Shown: positions 36,812-46,433 of the stretch, one piece after another
Position numbering within the stretch: position 1 is the first letter of the stretch
How the letters are laid out: the number at the start of each line of letters is the position of its first letter
NCBI RefSeq assembly: GCF_003989825.1
Contig: NZ_RZHE01000008.1
Location: 248,001-312,000, forward strand
Length of the DNA stretch: 64,000 nucleotides
DNA from: Vreelandella populi
Lineage (GTDB): Bacteria > Pseudomonadota > Gammaproteobacteria > Pseudomonadales > Halomonadaceae
Direction of reading: 5' to 3'
The notes under the pieces: model-generated
Databases searched by the model: none
Seen by the model: the letters and a program-made list of their open reading frames with translations, nothing else
What the model was told of the DNA's origin: nothing
Translations under genes and position numbers: made by a program

Positions 36812-38515
36812 ATGCATAAACATTTAAGTTTTTTACTCTGCACACCGCTTTTAGCGTTTGCAGCGATGCCCGTTGCGGCGGATGAGCCTGTTGATGTTGT
36901 ATTGATTGGTGGCGGTATCATGAGCGCCACGCTAGGTACTTACCTTCAGGAGTTAGAGCCCGATTGGGATATCCATCTTTACGAGCGCCTGGGCCAGGTA
37001 GCTGAGGAGAGTTCCAACGCTTGGAACAACGCGGGCAGCGGTCACTCTGCCTTCATGGAAATGAACTATACGCCGGGTGATGGCGATCACGTTGAAATTG
37101 AGCGTGCGGTTAATGTTACCGAACAGTTTGAAATTTCTCGTCAGTTCTGGGCTCACCAGGTTGACCAGGGCATCCTGAGCGACCCCAAGGCTTTTATCAA
37201 CTCGGTGCCACATCACGCGTTGGTGTGGGGGGAAGACGATGTCGCTTTCCTGCGCGAACGCTATGCACGCATGACCGAAAATCCGCTGTATGAAGGCATG
37301 GAATACTCGGAAGATCGCCAAGAGATCGCTGAGTGGATGCCGTTGGTGATGGCAGGTCGTGATGAAAACGAGCCCGTTGCCGCCACGCGCATGCAGATGG
37401 GTACCGAGGTCAATTATGGCGCCCAAACCCGCCAAATGATTGAAGGTTTGAGCGATAGCGATAACTTCACACTCTCGCTTAACAGTGAAGTGCGCGGCCT
37501 TGAGCGTAATGACGATGATACCTGGCACGTGACGATCAAAAACCTGGAAAGCGGTGATGAATCCACCGTTGACGCGCGGTTTGTGTTTATTGGTGCTGGC
37601 GGTGCCGCGCTGCCGCTGCTTCAGGAAGCAGGTATTCCCGAAGCTGATGCCTACGCCGGCTTCCCGGTGGGTGGCCAGTTCCTTTACACCACCAATCCTG
37701 AAGTCGTAGCCCAGCACCAGATCAAGGTGTATGCCAAAGCGGGCGAAGGTTCTCCGCCGATGTCAGTGCCTCACATGGACTTCCGTAATCTGGATGGCCA
37801 ACCTGCGCTGTTCTATGGTCCGTTTGCCACATTCTCTAGCAAGTTCTTGAAAGAAGGCTCCTGGACTGACCTGTTTGGCTCCTTGACGTTTAGCAATATT
37901 TGGCCGACAACCCAGGTAGGGCTGCATAACTTCAACCTGGTGCGCTACCTGGTCGGCCAGGTGATGATGTCTGACGACGACCGCTTTGAGGCGCTGCAGG
38001 GCTTCTATCCTGAAGCAAACCGTGATGAGTGGAAACTTTGGACAGCTGGCCAGCGGGTTCAGATTATCAAGAACGATCCTGAGCGTGGCGGCCTTCTACA
38101 GTTTGGTACCGAAGTAGTAAGTTCTGAAGACGGCTCAATTGCAGCACTTCTGGGTGCTTCACCTGGTGCGTCAACCGCGCCGCCCATCATGCTGCATTTG
38201 CTGGAAAACGTGTTCTCTGAGCAGGTGCAAAGCGATGCGTGGCAGGAAAAATTGACGCAAATCGTACCGTCTTACGGCCAGCGCCTTTCCGAAAACCCGG
38301 AGCTGTTGCGTGAAATGCGTGTGTATACCGCAGAAACGCTCAAGTTGAACGAGCCGATGAATGCTGCTGAAACAGGCACAGATGCTCAAACAGAAGTGGA
38401 AAACGTACAGCCTGAATCTGAAGCCGCTGATGCCGGTGAAGAAAGCAGCGCTGACGAAAGTGCCGATACGCAAAGCGAAGAGCAGGACGCCGAAACACAA
38501 GAAGTTGCTCTGTAA
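36812..38515 (+). CDS. mqo: Malate:quinone oxidoreductase with export signal and acidic tail
   Basis: Mqo is a membrane-associated FAD enzyme that oxidises malate to oxaloacetate and passes electrons to quinone. The 567-residue chain starts with a signal-peptide-like segment (residues 1-23, hydrophobic core [17 protein letters not shown] cleavage site), then the FAD motif [14 protein letters not shown], then the Mqo-typical [19 protein letters not shown]. The last ~50 residues are a Glu/Asp/Ser-rich tail absent from E. coli Mqo. There is no twin-arginine, so how FAD would be loaded after export is unclear. AGGA precedes the ATG; a terminator follows. Confidence 0.92.
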   Translation: MHKHLSFLLCTPLLAFAAMPVAADEPVDVVLIGGGIMSATLGTYLQELEPDWDIHLYERLGQVAEESSNAWNNAGSGHSAFMEMNYTPGDGDHVEIERAVNVTEQFEISRQFWAHQVDQGILSDPKAFINSVPHHALVWGEDDVAFLRERYARMTENPLYEGMEYSEDRQEIAEWMPLVMAGRDENEPVAATRMQMGTEVNYGAQTRQMIEGLSDSDNFTLSLNSEVRGLERNDDDTWHVTIKNLESGDESTVDARFVFIGAGGAALPLLQEAGIPEADAYAGFPVGGQFLYTTNPEVVAQHQIKVYAKAGEGSPPMSVPHMDFRNLDGQPALFYGPFATFSSKFLKEGSWTDLFGSLTFSNIWPTTQVGLHNFNLVRYLVGQVMMSDDDRFEALQGFYPEANRDEWKLWTAGQRVQIIKNDPERGGLLQFGTEVVSSEDGSIAALLGASPGASTAPPIMLHLLENVFSEQVQSDAWQEKLTQIVPSYGQRLSENPELLREMRVYTAETLKLNEPMNAAETGTDAQTEVENVQPESEAADAGEESSADESADTQSEEQDAETQEVAL

Positions 38516-38570
38516 GGTTTTGCCTACTCAAGCTTGAATGCACTGATGTGTCATATCAGGTGCAGTCAAT

Positions 38571-38606
38571 AACGCTAGCTCCTTTCAAGGGGCTAGCGTT
38601 TTTTTT
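38571..38606 (+). terminator. Rho-independent terminator after mqo
   Basis: A 12-bp stem (38571-38582 with 38589-38600, one G-T pair) with a 6-base loop, followed by a run of T. It also stands at the end of the convergent LysR gene. Confidence 0.88.
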
Positions 38607-38610
38607 GGCT

Positions 38611-39486
38611 TCAATGATGAGGATTGGCAGCTTCACAAATCAGCTGGGCAAGGGCGCGGGCTGGAGTGCTCAACTGGCTACTGTCGCGATGGATCAAGCC
38701 TACATCGCGATGAAACGTATGCTCGCTGAGTGGGATGGCGCGTACCGCGGTTGGCCAGGGCTGCAGTGCGGCCACTTCTGGTACCAGGGCAATGCCCACG
38801 CTATTGGCAACCAGTTGGATAATTGTATCCAACTCGTCCACCTCACACAGTTCACGCACGTGACAGTGCTGGGCGCGTAAAAAGCGGTCGACCTGGCGGC
38901 CGCCAAACGAGGTGCGGTCGTAGCGGACAAAAGACTCACGGGCAAGCAACTCACGCCAGTCGTCGCCTTTAATAGCGGCTGGAACTATCAGCCGGTAAGG
39001 CTCATGGGCAAGCGTCGTCCAGCGTAAATCGCTATGCAGCGAGAAAGACGGGCGAATAATAGCCGCCATATCAAGCTCACCCGCATCCACCTGATTGACC
39101 AGCGCCATGGAAAGCCCTGGCAACACGCGGCTTTGGCAGCCTGGATAAGCACGGTGAAAGCGGGCCAGGGCACTGGGCAGTAGCGAGCGCTGAATGGAGG
39201 CGATAGCGCCTATGTTCACCGGGGTGCTGGTAGGCTTACCGGTATTGGCTTCGCCAAGCGTCCGGTAAAGGGCTAATAAGGTATGCGCCTGTTGAAGGAC
39301 TTCCTGACCTTGCGCCGTTAATACCGCCGCGCGACCTTTTCGAGCAAACAGGGTAACGCCCAGCTGCTCTTCCAACCGCTTCATCTGTGCGCTGACAGCC
39401 GCTTGTGTTAAACCAATTTTTTGGCCTGCCGAGGCAAAAGTGCCTTCTTGAGCAACGGCTGTTAAGGTTTTCAATTCTCGTATCAT
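38611..39486 (-). CDS. LysR family transcriptional regulator
   Basis: A 291-residue LysR protein starting MIRELKTLTAVAQEGTF, with the helix-turn-helix AGQKIGLTQAAVSAQMKRLE. The start is ATG 39486; the frame open to 39573 is AT-rich and not family-like. It is divergent from the VOC-family gene at 39617, with an AT-rich 130-base gap between, so that gene is the probable target. Confidence 0.9.
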   Translation of the reverse strand: MIRELKTLTAVAQEGTFASAGQKIGLTQAAVSAQMKRLEEQLGVTLFARKGRAAVLTAQGQEVLQQAHTLLALYRTLGEANTGKPTSTPVNIGAIASIQRSLLPSALARFHRAYPGCQSRVLPGLSMALVNQVDAGELDMAAIIRPSFSLHSDLRWTTLAHEPYRLIVPAAIKGDDWRELLARESFVRYDRTSFGGRQVDRFLRAQHCHVRELCEVDELDTIIQLVANSVGIALVPEVAALQPWPTAVRAIPLSEHTFHRDVGLIHRDSSQLSTPARALAQLICEAANPHH

Positions 39487-39616
39487 TGATAAATAATATT
39501 TGTGAGTTGGCAAAAAAGATATTGATTTTATTTTTATATGGCTCGGCCTAGGATAACCATTACAGGTTGGCACTCTGTGTCACTCATTACATAACGATAG
39601 CGAGCAGGAGACCACT

Positions 39617-40042
39617 ATGAGCCTTTCCCCTTTCCATCTGGCCATTCCAGTTTACGATGTGGCATTAGCCCGGGCTTTTTACAACGACGTTTTCGGCTTG
39701 GAAGAAGGGCGCTCCAGTGACAACTGGGTCGACTTCAACTTTTTTGGCCACCAGCTGGTCATTCATGGCCACCCTAAAACACCTAGCCAGGAAAATGCTC
39801 ATACTAATCCTGTGGATGGTCATGACGTGCCGGTGCCGCATTTCGGCGTAATTCTGGAGTGGGATGAGTGGGAAGACCTGGCTGAGCGCTTGAAGTCACG
39901 CAACACCGTCTTTGTTATCGAACCTTACGTGCGCTTTAAAGGCGAAGTGGGCGAGCAGGCCACCATGTTCCTGCTCGACCCCTGTGGTAACGCATTAGAG
40001 TTCAAGGCGTTCAAGGACAAGAGCCAAATCTTTGCCAAGTAA
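39617..40042 (+). CDS. VOC family (glyoxalase/bleomycin-resistance fold) protein
   Basis: A 141-residue VOC protein with two beta-alpha-beta-beta-beta modules. Metal-ligand candidates are His8 ([10 protein letters not shown]), the [10 protein letters not shown] histidine and a glutamate near the end ([12 protein letters not shown]). VOC members include glyoxalases and dioxygenases; the substrate is unknown. AGGAG precedes the ATG. Probably controlled by the divergent LysR. Confidence 0.87.
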   Translation: MSLSPFHLAIPVYDVALARAFYNDVFGLEEGRSSDNWVDFNFFGHQLVIHGHPKTPSQENAHTNPVDGHDVPVPHFGVILEWDEWEDLAERLKSRNTVFVIEPYVRFKGEVGEQATMFLLDPCGNALEFKAFKDKSQIFAK

Positions 40043-40049
40043 GCGATAA

Positions 40050-40943
40050 TTACCCCTGCAGCATCTGCTCCTGGCGGCGATGTTGTAGGGGAGATTCGCC
40101 AAAGTAGCGTTTATAGTCGCGGCTGAATTGCGGCACGCTACGATACCCCACCGCCAATGCCGCCTGATTGACGTTATGCCCCTGCTGCGACAGAAGCTGC
40201 TGGGCTTTTATCAGCCGCAGCCGCTTCAGATACTGGGTTGGGGAAGCGCGAGTGATCTGCTTGAAATAGTGATGAAATGTCGAAACGCTCATGCTGGCCT
40301 GCTGGGCCAGCTGCTCGACCCTAAACTCATCAGCGAAACTTACGTGAAGCTTCGACAGCACCTGCACTATTCGTGAGTAGTGCCCTTGGCCGTTCACTAG
40401 CGCTCTAAGTGCTGGCCCTTGCTCCCCTTTCAGCGCCTCGAAAACCACCTCACGAATGCGTGCTGCTCCCATGATGGCGCATTCTATTTCGCACGTCAGT
40501 GTACCGGCTAGCCGATCCACCGCATCCTGCATGCCTAATGTCATGGCAACCGACGCCATGGGTTTCGGGGAAATAGTCGGTGCGCTGATATCGCCCATGG
40601 CCATAACCATTTCGCTTAACAGCGCCGGATCCAGCTTTACCGAAATACCCAGCAGCGGCGCTTCGGGTGAACCATGGGTTTCACACTCAAACGGCAGCGG
40701 TAGGGTCTGTACCAAGTAGTGCCCGGGGTTATAGTGAATTTCACGATCGCCCAGATAGCCCACTTTCCGGCCCAGGGTAATAACGGTCAGGCTGGGCTCG
40801 TACAGTAAAGGAGTACGCGCTTGATGGCGCCCCAGACGAAGCAGTGAGACGCTCGGTAAGTGCGTCGGGGTGATGCCGTCTGCCTTGGTTAGCGCTGCAA
40901 TAGTGTGTGCCAAGGACGGGTAGGTATGAAGCAGCGTGCTCAT
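40050..40943 (-). CDS. AraC family transcriptional regulator
   Basis: A 297-residue AraC-type regulator: an N-terminal cupin-like domain of the AraC_N type (about 20-175) and a C-terminal double helix-turn-helix (about 195-290; ASMSVSTFHHYFKQITRASP and VGYRSVPQFSRDYKRYFGES). It is divergent from the alcohol dehydrogenase gene at 41149, a common pairing for aldehyde-responsive regulators. Confidence 0.9.
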   Translation of the reverse strand: MSTLLHTYPSLAHTIAALTKADGITPTHLPSVSLLRLGRHQARTPLLYEPSLTVITLGRKVGYLGDREIHYNPGHYLVQTLPLPFECETHGSPEAPLLGISVKLDPALLSEMVMAMGDISAPTISPKPMASVAMTLGMQDAVDRLAGTLTCEIECAIMGAARIREVVFEALKGEQGPALRALVNGQGHYSRIVQVLSKLHVSFADEFRVEQLAQQASMSVSTFHHYFKQITRASPTQYLKRLRLIKAQQLLSQQGHNVNQAALAVGYRSVPQFSRDYKRYFGESPLQHRRQEQMLQG

Positions 40944-41148
40944 GAAGACCTGCCTGAAAAGTTTGGAAATGGATGGCTTCGGATAATAGTGTCAAAATAT
41001 CGGCTATTTTTTGTTATTTTATCACACTTATATGGAGGAATAGGCAAAAAATACGGAGCTTCGCTCATCGTTATTGCAGCTCAATCGGCGAATAATGGTC
41101 AGGCGTCCTCATGGTCAAGAGGATCACCGATTTAAGGAGTTTTATCTG

Positions 41149-42210
41149 ATGAGCCAAGCTAAATCCTACGCTGCCTTTGCGGCGGATAAACCGTTAGCGC
41201 CTTTTTCATTTGAGCGTCGTCAACCGCGTGCTGATGATGTCGCCATTGAGATTCTTTACTGTGGGGTTTGCCACAGCGACCTGCACTTTGCCCGTAACGA
41301 TTGGGGCATGAGTCAGTATCCGGTCGTGCCCGGCCATGAAATCGTGGGTCGTGTCACTGCAGTAGGCGACAAGGTGAGCCGCTTCAAGGAAGGCGACCTG
41401 GTGGGTGTTGGCTGCATGGTCGACTCCTGCCGCACCTGTAGCGCCTGCAAAGATGGCGTGGAGCAGTACTGCCTGGAAGGGTTTACCATGACCTACGGCA
41501 GCCCTGATCGACAGGACGATACTATTACTCAGGGCGGTTACTCGGACGCCATCGTTGTCAGCGAGCACTTCGTGCTAAAAATGCCGGACGATATTGATCT
41601 TGCCTCCGCCGCGCCGATTTTGTGTGCCGGTATTACCACCTATTCACCGCTTAAGCATCACGGCGTGGGTAAGGGTCACAAGGTAGGCGTGGTCGGCATG
41701 GGCGGCCTTGGCCACATGGGTGTGAAGCTTGCCAAAGCGCTGGGGGCGGAAGTCACCGTATTTACCCGCTCTGATGCCAAGGTGGAAGAAGCCAAGCGCA
41801 ACGGCGCTGACCACGTGGTGGTGTCGAGCGACCAGGCACAAATGGACGCGGTGGCGGAAACCTTCGATTTCATGCTGGATACCGTACCGGTACAGCACGA
41901 CCTGAACCCTTACCTTACCTCACTCAAATACGACGGCACGCATATCATTGTTGGCCTTTTGGAGCCTATTGAGCCGGCTATTGAAGCCTTCAACCTGGTG
42001 TTCAAACGTCGAGTGGTAGCGGGCTCGCTGATCGGCGGCATCACTGAAACTGAGGAGCTGCTCCAGCTGTGCGCCGAGCAGAATATTACCTGCGATATCG
42101 AAATGCTGGATATCAACAACATCAACGAAGGCTTTGAGCGCATGGAGAAAGGCGATGTGCGCTATCGTTTCGTGATTGATATGGCAACGCTTAAAAATAC
42201 CACTATTTAG
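41149..42210 (+). CDS. Zinc-dependent alcohol dehydrogenase (YahK/cinnamyl type)
   Basis: A 353-residue medium-chain NAD(P)-dependent alcohol dehydrogenase. The catalytic-zinc residues are in CGVCHSDLHFARN and VPGHEIVGRV; the structural-zinc cysteines are in VDSCRTCSACKDGVEQYC; the NADP-binding motif is GMGGLGHMGVKLA. It resembles YahK and cinnamyl-alcohol-type aldehyde reductases. The start is ATG 41149 with AAGGAG 9 bases upstream. Probably regulated by the divergent AraC protein and terminated by the following hairpin. Confidence 0.92.
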   Translation: MSQAKSYAAFAADKPLAPFSFERRQPRADDVAIEILYCGVCHSDLHFARNDWGMSQYPVVPGHEIVGRVTAVGDKVSRFKEGDLVGVGCMVDSCRTCSACKDGVEQYCLEGFTMTYGSPDRQDDTITQGGYSDAIVVSEHFVLKMPDDIDLASAAPILCAGITTYSPLKHHGVGKGHKVGVVGMGGLGHMGVKLAKALGAEVTVFTRSDAKVEEAKRNGADHVVVSSDQAQMDAVAETFDFMLDTVPVQHDLNPYLTSLKYDGTHIIVGLLEPIEPAIEAFNLVFKRRVVAGSLIGGITETEELLQLCAEQNITCDIEMLDINNINEGFERMEKGDVRYRFVIDMATLKNTTI

Positions 42211-42229
42211 AAGCGTGGATATTTATCTA

Positions 42230-42262
42230 CCCACCCTGACCTCGGTCACGGTGGGTTTTTTT
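42230..42262 (+). terminator. Rho-independent terminator after the alcohol dehydrogenase
   Basis: An inverted repeat (CCCACC with GGTGGG, inner TGACC with GGTCA, one C-C mismatch between) followed by a run of T. Confidence 0.85.
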
Positions 42263-42306
42263 ATGCCTTTTCGTTATACATAAGTCGATAGCACCCCGCA
42301 AAGCGC

Positions 42307-42333
42307 TTAAGCTTGGTTTGCTCCGGCCGATAC
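42307..42333 (+). promoter_or_regulatory. Candidate sigma-28 (FliA) promoter for the second chemoreceptor
   Basis: TTAA at 42307-42310 is followed after exactly 15 bases by GCCGATAC at 42326-42333; the FliA consensus is TAAA-N15-GCCGATAA. It ends 38 bases before the chemoreceptor ATG, a suitable distance for a motility-class promoter. Confidence 0.55.
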
Positions 42334-42371
42334 CCATAAACGAACTATAAAAAAACAAAGGGATCAACAGG

Positions 42372-44054
42372 ATGAGACATCTTTCAATTAAGTGGAGTTT
42401 AACGGCGGCGTTAGCCTTGATGGTGCTCATGATCGGATTGATCAGCGGGCTCGGGTTCTACGCCAATCACACCAGCGGCAGAACTCTTGAAGAGTTAACC
42501 GATATCAACGTGCGGTTAACCAATCTGGCTAACCGCACTCAGGTAAATGCGCTACGAGCGCAAACCTTCCTCGATCGTTTTGCAAGTTTCAGTACCCAGG
42601 GAAACCCTGAAAAAGGCCAGGAAAACCTGCAGCTAGCCATTGAGGCCGTGGCGGCGGCCCAGGCGAACTTTGACGACTTCAAGACTTTGCCAGTGCCTGT
42701 GGAAAGCGAGCTTGTCAGCTACCGTGAGGCTATCGTGCTGAGCTATGCAGCATTTATCACTGAAGGCATTGTGCCTTTGCTGGATGCGCCGCCATTTCAG
42801 GTGCAGCGCCGCCAGGAAGCATTAGGCGAGATTGGTGTGCAGTTAGACGAAGCCATGCATGATTTTATCGCCTACACCGAAGCGCAGGGGCAGCGTGTAA
42901 TTGAGCAGGTGGAGACCCTGACCCAAACCATCGGAGTGATTGCGGTCGCTTTACTCATTCTTTCATTAACTGCCGCCATCATTATCCGCATGGCCATGAT
43001 GCGCAGTGTTGTGCGCCCCCTTAATCAGGCAATCGCCCACTTCGCCACTATTGCGGATGGGAACCTGACTGACCGTATTGAAGCGCGCGGGCGTAACGAA
43101 ATAGGTCAACTATTTAGAGCGCTGGCTGACATGCAAGCCAAGCTGAAAACCCTGGTACTTTCCTTACGCAGTAGTAGTGAAAGTGTTTTTAGTGGTGCAG
43201 GCGATATCTCGGCGGGAAGTCAGGATCTCTCTTCACGCACCGAACAGCAGGCGTCTGCACTGCAGCAAACGGCTTCCAGCATGGAGCAGATGTCGACCAC
43301 CGTCAGTAAGAATGCGGAGACAGCGCAAACCGCTGATCAGCTATCGGGAGCGGCTTCCCAGTCAGCAGCGGCAGGGGGCGAGGAGGTTCAGCGCACGGTA
43401 GCTCTGATGCGTGAAATAGCGGCCAGCGCAAACCGCATTAACGATATTATCGGCGTTATCGACTCGATTGCTTTCCAAACCAATATTCTGGCCCTCAATG
43501 CCTCGGTGGAAGCGGCCAGAGCCGGTGAACAGGGACGTGGATTTGCGGTGGTGGCCAGTGAGGTTCGCTCGCTGGCTACACGCAGTGCCGCCTCGGCAAA
43601 AGAGATCCGTAGCCTGATTGAGCAGACGACCTCACAAATCAATAGCGGCGCTGAGCAGGCAGAACGCAGTGGCTCGACCATTTCACAAGCGGTGCAGGCA
43701 ATCGGGCAAGTGACAACGTTGATGGGAGAAATATCCACCGCGAGCCGCGAGCAGAATGGGGGGATTGAGCAGATTAATGCTGCACTGACAGAAATGGATT
43801 CAGTGACTCAGCAAAATGCGGCACTGGTGCAGCAGACCAGCAGCGCAGCTAGCGCGCTTGAAGACCAAGCGCGCCAACTGGCAGAGCTAATGGCTACCTT
43901 TCGTCTTGATGAGCAGGCAGGCAGTGCTGACCAGAAAGCGTTAGTTACTCCACCTCTACCTGCTTCACATGCCATGCAAACGAATAGGGCTTCCGGTGCT
44001 AACCCTTCGCGGAAGGTGTTGGTCAAGGAAACCGATGATTGGGATGAGTTCTAG
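42372..44054 (+). CDS. Methyl-accepting chemotaxis protein with C-terminal CheR-tether motif
   Basis: A 560-residue chemoreceptor of Tar/Tsr-like size: first membrane helix at about 8-28, a four-helix-bundle periplasmic domain (about 30-185), second helix at about 190-210, HAMP (about 212-265), and a signalling domain with the tip [16 protein letters not shown]. The last residues, DDWDEF, fit the xWxxF pentapeptide that tethers CheR/CheB, which the 31-kb chemoreceptor lacks. The ligand is unknown. Confidence 0.93.
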   Translation: MRHLSIKWSLTAALALMVLMIGLISGLGFYANHTSGRTLEELTDINVRLTNLANRTQVNALRAQTFLDRFASFSTQGNPEKGQENLQLAIEAVAAAQANFDDFKTLPVPVESELVSYREAIVLSYAAFITEGIVPLLDAPPFQVQRRQEALGEIGVQLDEAMHDFIAYTEAQGQRVIEQVETLTQTIGVIAVALLILSLTAAIIIRMAMMRSVVRPLNQAIAHFATIADGNLTDRIEARGRNEIGQLFRALADMQAKLKTLVLSLRSSSESVFSGAGDISAGSQDLSSRTEQQASALQQTASSMEQMSTTVSKNAETAQTADQLSGAASQSAAAGGEEVQRTVALMREIAASANRINDIIGVIDSIAFQTNILALNASVEAARAGEQGRGFAVVASEVRSLATRSAASAKEIRSLIEQTTSQINSGAEQAERSGSTISQAVQAIGQVTTLMGEISTASREQNGGIEQINAALTEMDSVTQQNAALVQQTSSAASALEDQARQLAELMATFRLDEQAGSADQKALVTPPLPASHAMQTNRASGANPSRKVLVKETDDWDEF

Positions 44055-44123
44055 ACCGACACTGCTGACCACCTACCCGTCTTGCTTCAGTCTTAATGCG
44101 TATTGGCAGGTGGGTGGAAAGCT

Positions 44124-44891
44124 TTATACGTGAGCGGATACGCGCAGGCGTACGTAATCGGCGGTCCAGTTGCCCTGACCGTCGCTTAAACTGTGGGAAA
44201 GGAGCACTAAGGTGTTATCAATAATTGAGTGGCGAAGATCCTCCTCCAAGCCGCTCAAAAACGGATTGGCGAAGGTTTCAAGCCAGCCCGCCATGCCGGT
44301 TGGCAGGGGGGTGGGTCTTGGGATCAGTTCAATTGTATCGACCTTGAACCCTACGGTTTGCAGAATGTTGGCGTACTCTTCAGTAGTGGGGAAGTACCAT
44401 GGGTGACGCCCGCGAGAACTAATACCCCGAAACTGCAGGGAGGCAATCAGGGCCGTGCAGATAGCTGCTACGTTGCCGTGCCCCCCAAACTCTGCCACAA
44501 AGCGGCCGCCCGGCTTCAGCGCCCGCTTTACGCCAGCCAAAACCGCTTGAGGGTCAAGCATCCAGTGAAGCGCGGCGTTGCTGAAAACGGCATCAAACTC
44601 ATGGTCAAAGGGGAGCTCATGGGCATCGACAACGCGTGCGGTAACACCCCGTTCGCGGGCAGCGGACACCATGTCTTCTGAACTATCCACGCCTAATACG
44701 TCAGCACCTAATTGGACCAGACGCTCGGTTAGTGCGCCATCCCCACAGCCCAAATCCAGAATACGCTGCCCCGGTTGAGGTGATAAAAGCTTAATCAGCT
44801 CGTGACCTAGTTTTGGAACAAAGGGAGCATTTTCAGCATAGTGGCTAGCATTCCATTCCTGGCCAGACGCGTGAGACGTAATATTATTCAT
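44124..44891 (-). CDS. Class I SAM-dependent methyltransferase
   Basis: A 255-residue methyltransferase with the SAM-binding motif ILDLGCGDGALTERLVQLG, the acidic motif II VLGVDSSEDMV and FSNAALHWMLDP. It belongs to the trans-aconitate/ubiquinone-type small-molecule methyltransferase group; the substrate cannot be told. It starts at ATG 44891. Confidence 0.88.
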   Translation of the reverse strand: MNNITSHASGQEWNASHYAENAPFVPKLGHELIKLLSPQPGQRILDLGCGDGALTERLVQLGADVLGVDSSEDMVSAARERGVTARVVDAHELPFDHEFDAVFSNAALHWMLDPQAVLAGVKRALKPGGRFVAEFGGHGNVAAICTALIASLQFRGISSRGRHPWYFPTTEEYANILQTVGFKVDTIELIPRPTPLPTGMAGWLETFANPFLSGLEEDLRHSIIDNTLVLLSHSLSDGQGNWTADYVRLRVSAHV

Positions 44892-45229
44892 GGCAGCTTC
44901 CTAGCATCGTTATATTTTGCACGGGGAGTATAAAGAGTATAGCTCGGTGCAACCTAACGTCTTCTCTCGCTAAAGAATATTTTTTGGCTGCATCACCTGA
45001 CGTTATACGGGCAGGCGACGAATGACATTAGCCACTAGGAATCAGTTTGATTTATCGAATCCCTCCACCCTTATCCATGCAATGCAGATCCTTGTGCCGC
45101 GCAGCGAGAACGCCGTCGCGCCAGCATTGATGACTATTTAACGGCGCTTTATTCCAGCTAACCGAGGCTTTATCGCTTACTCAAAAGCTTCTACTCTTGG
45201 TAGATAGGCAATCAAATAGGAGCAAAGTG
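44892..45229. other. Intergenic region, no gene seen
   Basis: About 340 bases between divergent genes. A stretch near 45060-45170 reads in one frame as a plausible protein tail (ending RRRASIDDYLTALYSS at about 45169) but has no start codon after an upstream stop, so it may be a gene remnant or chance. Confidence 0.4.
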
Positions 45230-45496
45230 ATGGCCGGGGGATGGGCAAAGGATGGTGCCGAGCAGGAGCAGATTGAAAGAACGCTGGATGATGCCGTGGA
45301 GCGAGCCCGTAGCCAGCTTCCACGTGGGGAAAGTCGTCGGTACTGTGAGGAGTGCGATGCCCCCATTCCTGAACCGCGGCGTCTCGCTGTGCCCGGCGTT
45401 CGGCTGTGTATAGCGTGTCAGAGCGAGCAGGATAAAAAACAGTCTAATGTCAGCGGTTATAACCGACGGGGGAGCAAAGATAGCCAGCTGCGTTAG
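45230..45496 (+). CDS. DksA/TraR-type C4 zinc-finger protein, YbiI family
   Basis: An 88-residue protein with the four-cysteine zinc finger YCEECDAPIPEPRR and RLCIACQSEQ of the DksA/TraR family, without the long DksA coiled coil. Such small relatives (YbiI) are of unclear function, possibly acting on RNA polymerase. The start is ATG 45230 with AGGAG about 7 bases upstream. Confidence 0.88.
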   Translation: MAGGWAKDGAEQEQIERTLDDAVERARSQLPRGESRRYCEECDAPIPEPRRLAVPGVRLCIACQSEQDKKQSNVSGYNRRGSKDSQLR

Positions 45497-45574
45497 CAGA
45501 GGTTTACTTGCATTGAGTAAATTTGCCCTCATTAGGTAAAGCGTCAGGTTCGTTATTTAGATAAGCGAGGTATC

Positions 45575-46306
45575 ATGAACGACGTCATCAAGCTGCTGAA
45601 ATCCCATCGCTCCATTCGTAAATTCAGTGACCGTCCCATTCCGCATGAATTACTGGTCGAACTTATCCGGGCAGGGCAGGGGGCGGCTACGTCCAGCCAT
45701 GTTCAGGCCTATACCGTCATTCATGTTAAGAATCCTGCCAACCGAGAGCAGATTGCCGAGTTGGCGGGTGGACAAAGCTATATAGTCAACTGCTCAGACT
45801 TCTTGGTCTTCTGTGCGGATATGAAACGCCCTACCGAAGCATCAGAGCGGACCGGCGCCAATGTCATCCGCGGCATGACTGAACAGCTTCTGGTAGCTAC
45901 CGTGGATACCGCCTTGATGGCGCAAAATGTCGCTACAGCGGCTGAGTCCGAAGGGCTGGGCATCTGTTATATCGGCGGTATTCGCAATAATCCTCAGGCC
46001 ATCAGCGATCTATTGAAACTGCCTGAACACGTCTATCCCGTATTCGGGATGTGCCTGGGTTACCCAGAGCATGAGCCTGAAGTGAAACCCCGCTTACCGG
46101 TTGAGGCTATTTTAAAAGAAGACTACTACAGCGACGACGGCGAACAGGTCGAGGCATTCGATACCACCATGCAGGCTTACTATCAGTCGCGCAGTAGCAG
46201 CAATAAAAATACTGACTGGTCACATAACCTTACGCCACTGTTTGATAACAAGCTGCGACCCCACATGCGTGAGTTCTTGATTGAGCGGGGTTTTGAAATG
46301 AAGTAA
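45575..46306 (+). CDS. nfsA: Oxygen-insensitive NADPH nitroreductase NfsA
   Basis: A 243-residue flavoprotein of the NfsA family: HRSIRKFSDRPIPHELL at the N-terminus, GAATSSHVQAYTVIHV and the FMN-binding IGGIRNNPQAISDLL with FGMCLGYPEHEPEVKPRLP. Members reduce nitroaromatics and quinones by two electrons with NADPH. Length matches E. coli NfsA (240). Confidence 0.93.
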   Translation: MNDVIKLLKSHRSIRKFSDRPIPHELLVELIRAGQGAATSSHVQAYTVIHVKNPANREQIAELAGGQSYIVNCSDFLVFCADMKRPTEASERTGANVIRGMTEQLLVATVDTALMAQNVATAAESEGLGICYIGGIRNNPQAISDLLKLPEHVYPVFGMCLGYPEHEPEVKPRLPVEAILKEDYYSDDGEQVEAFDTTMQAYYQSRSSSNKNTDWSHNLTPLFDNKLRPHMREFLIERGFEMK

Positions 46307-46433
46307 GCGCCTTACAGGCGTAACCCTCGCTCTCGCTTCTGTTTTGACGTAATTTACTTCGTGAACGGTCTAATTCACTGTGGCCAACGGGCTGCAGTGA
46401 TAACCTGTAAGTTGCCGTTGTCGAGGAAGCATA

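Noticed and set aside
38548..38880. Plus-strand 110-codon frame after mqo
   Set aside because: It starts before the mqo terminator and lies opposite the LysR gene; no independent support.
45060..45175. Protein-like tail in the gap before the zinc-finger gene
   Set aside because: The frame has an upstream stop and no start codon before the tail, so it cannot be called a gene; at most a decayed remnant.
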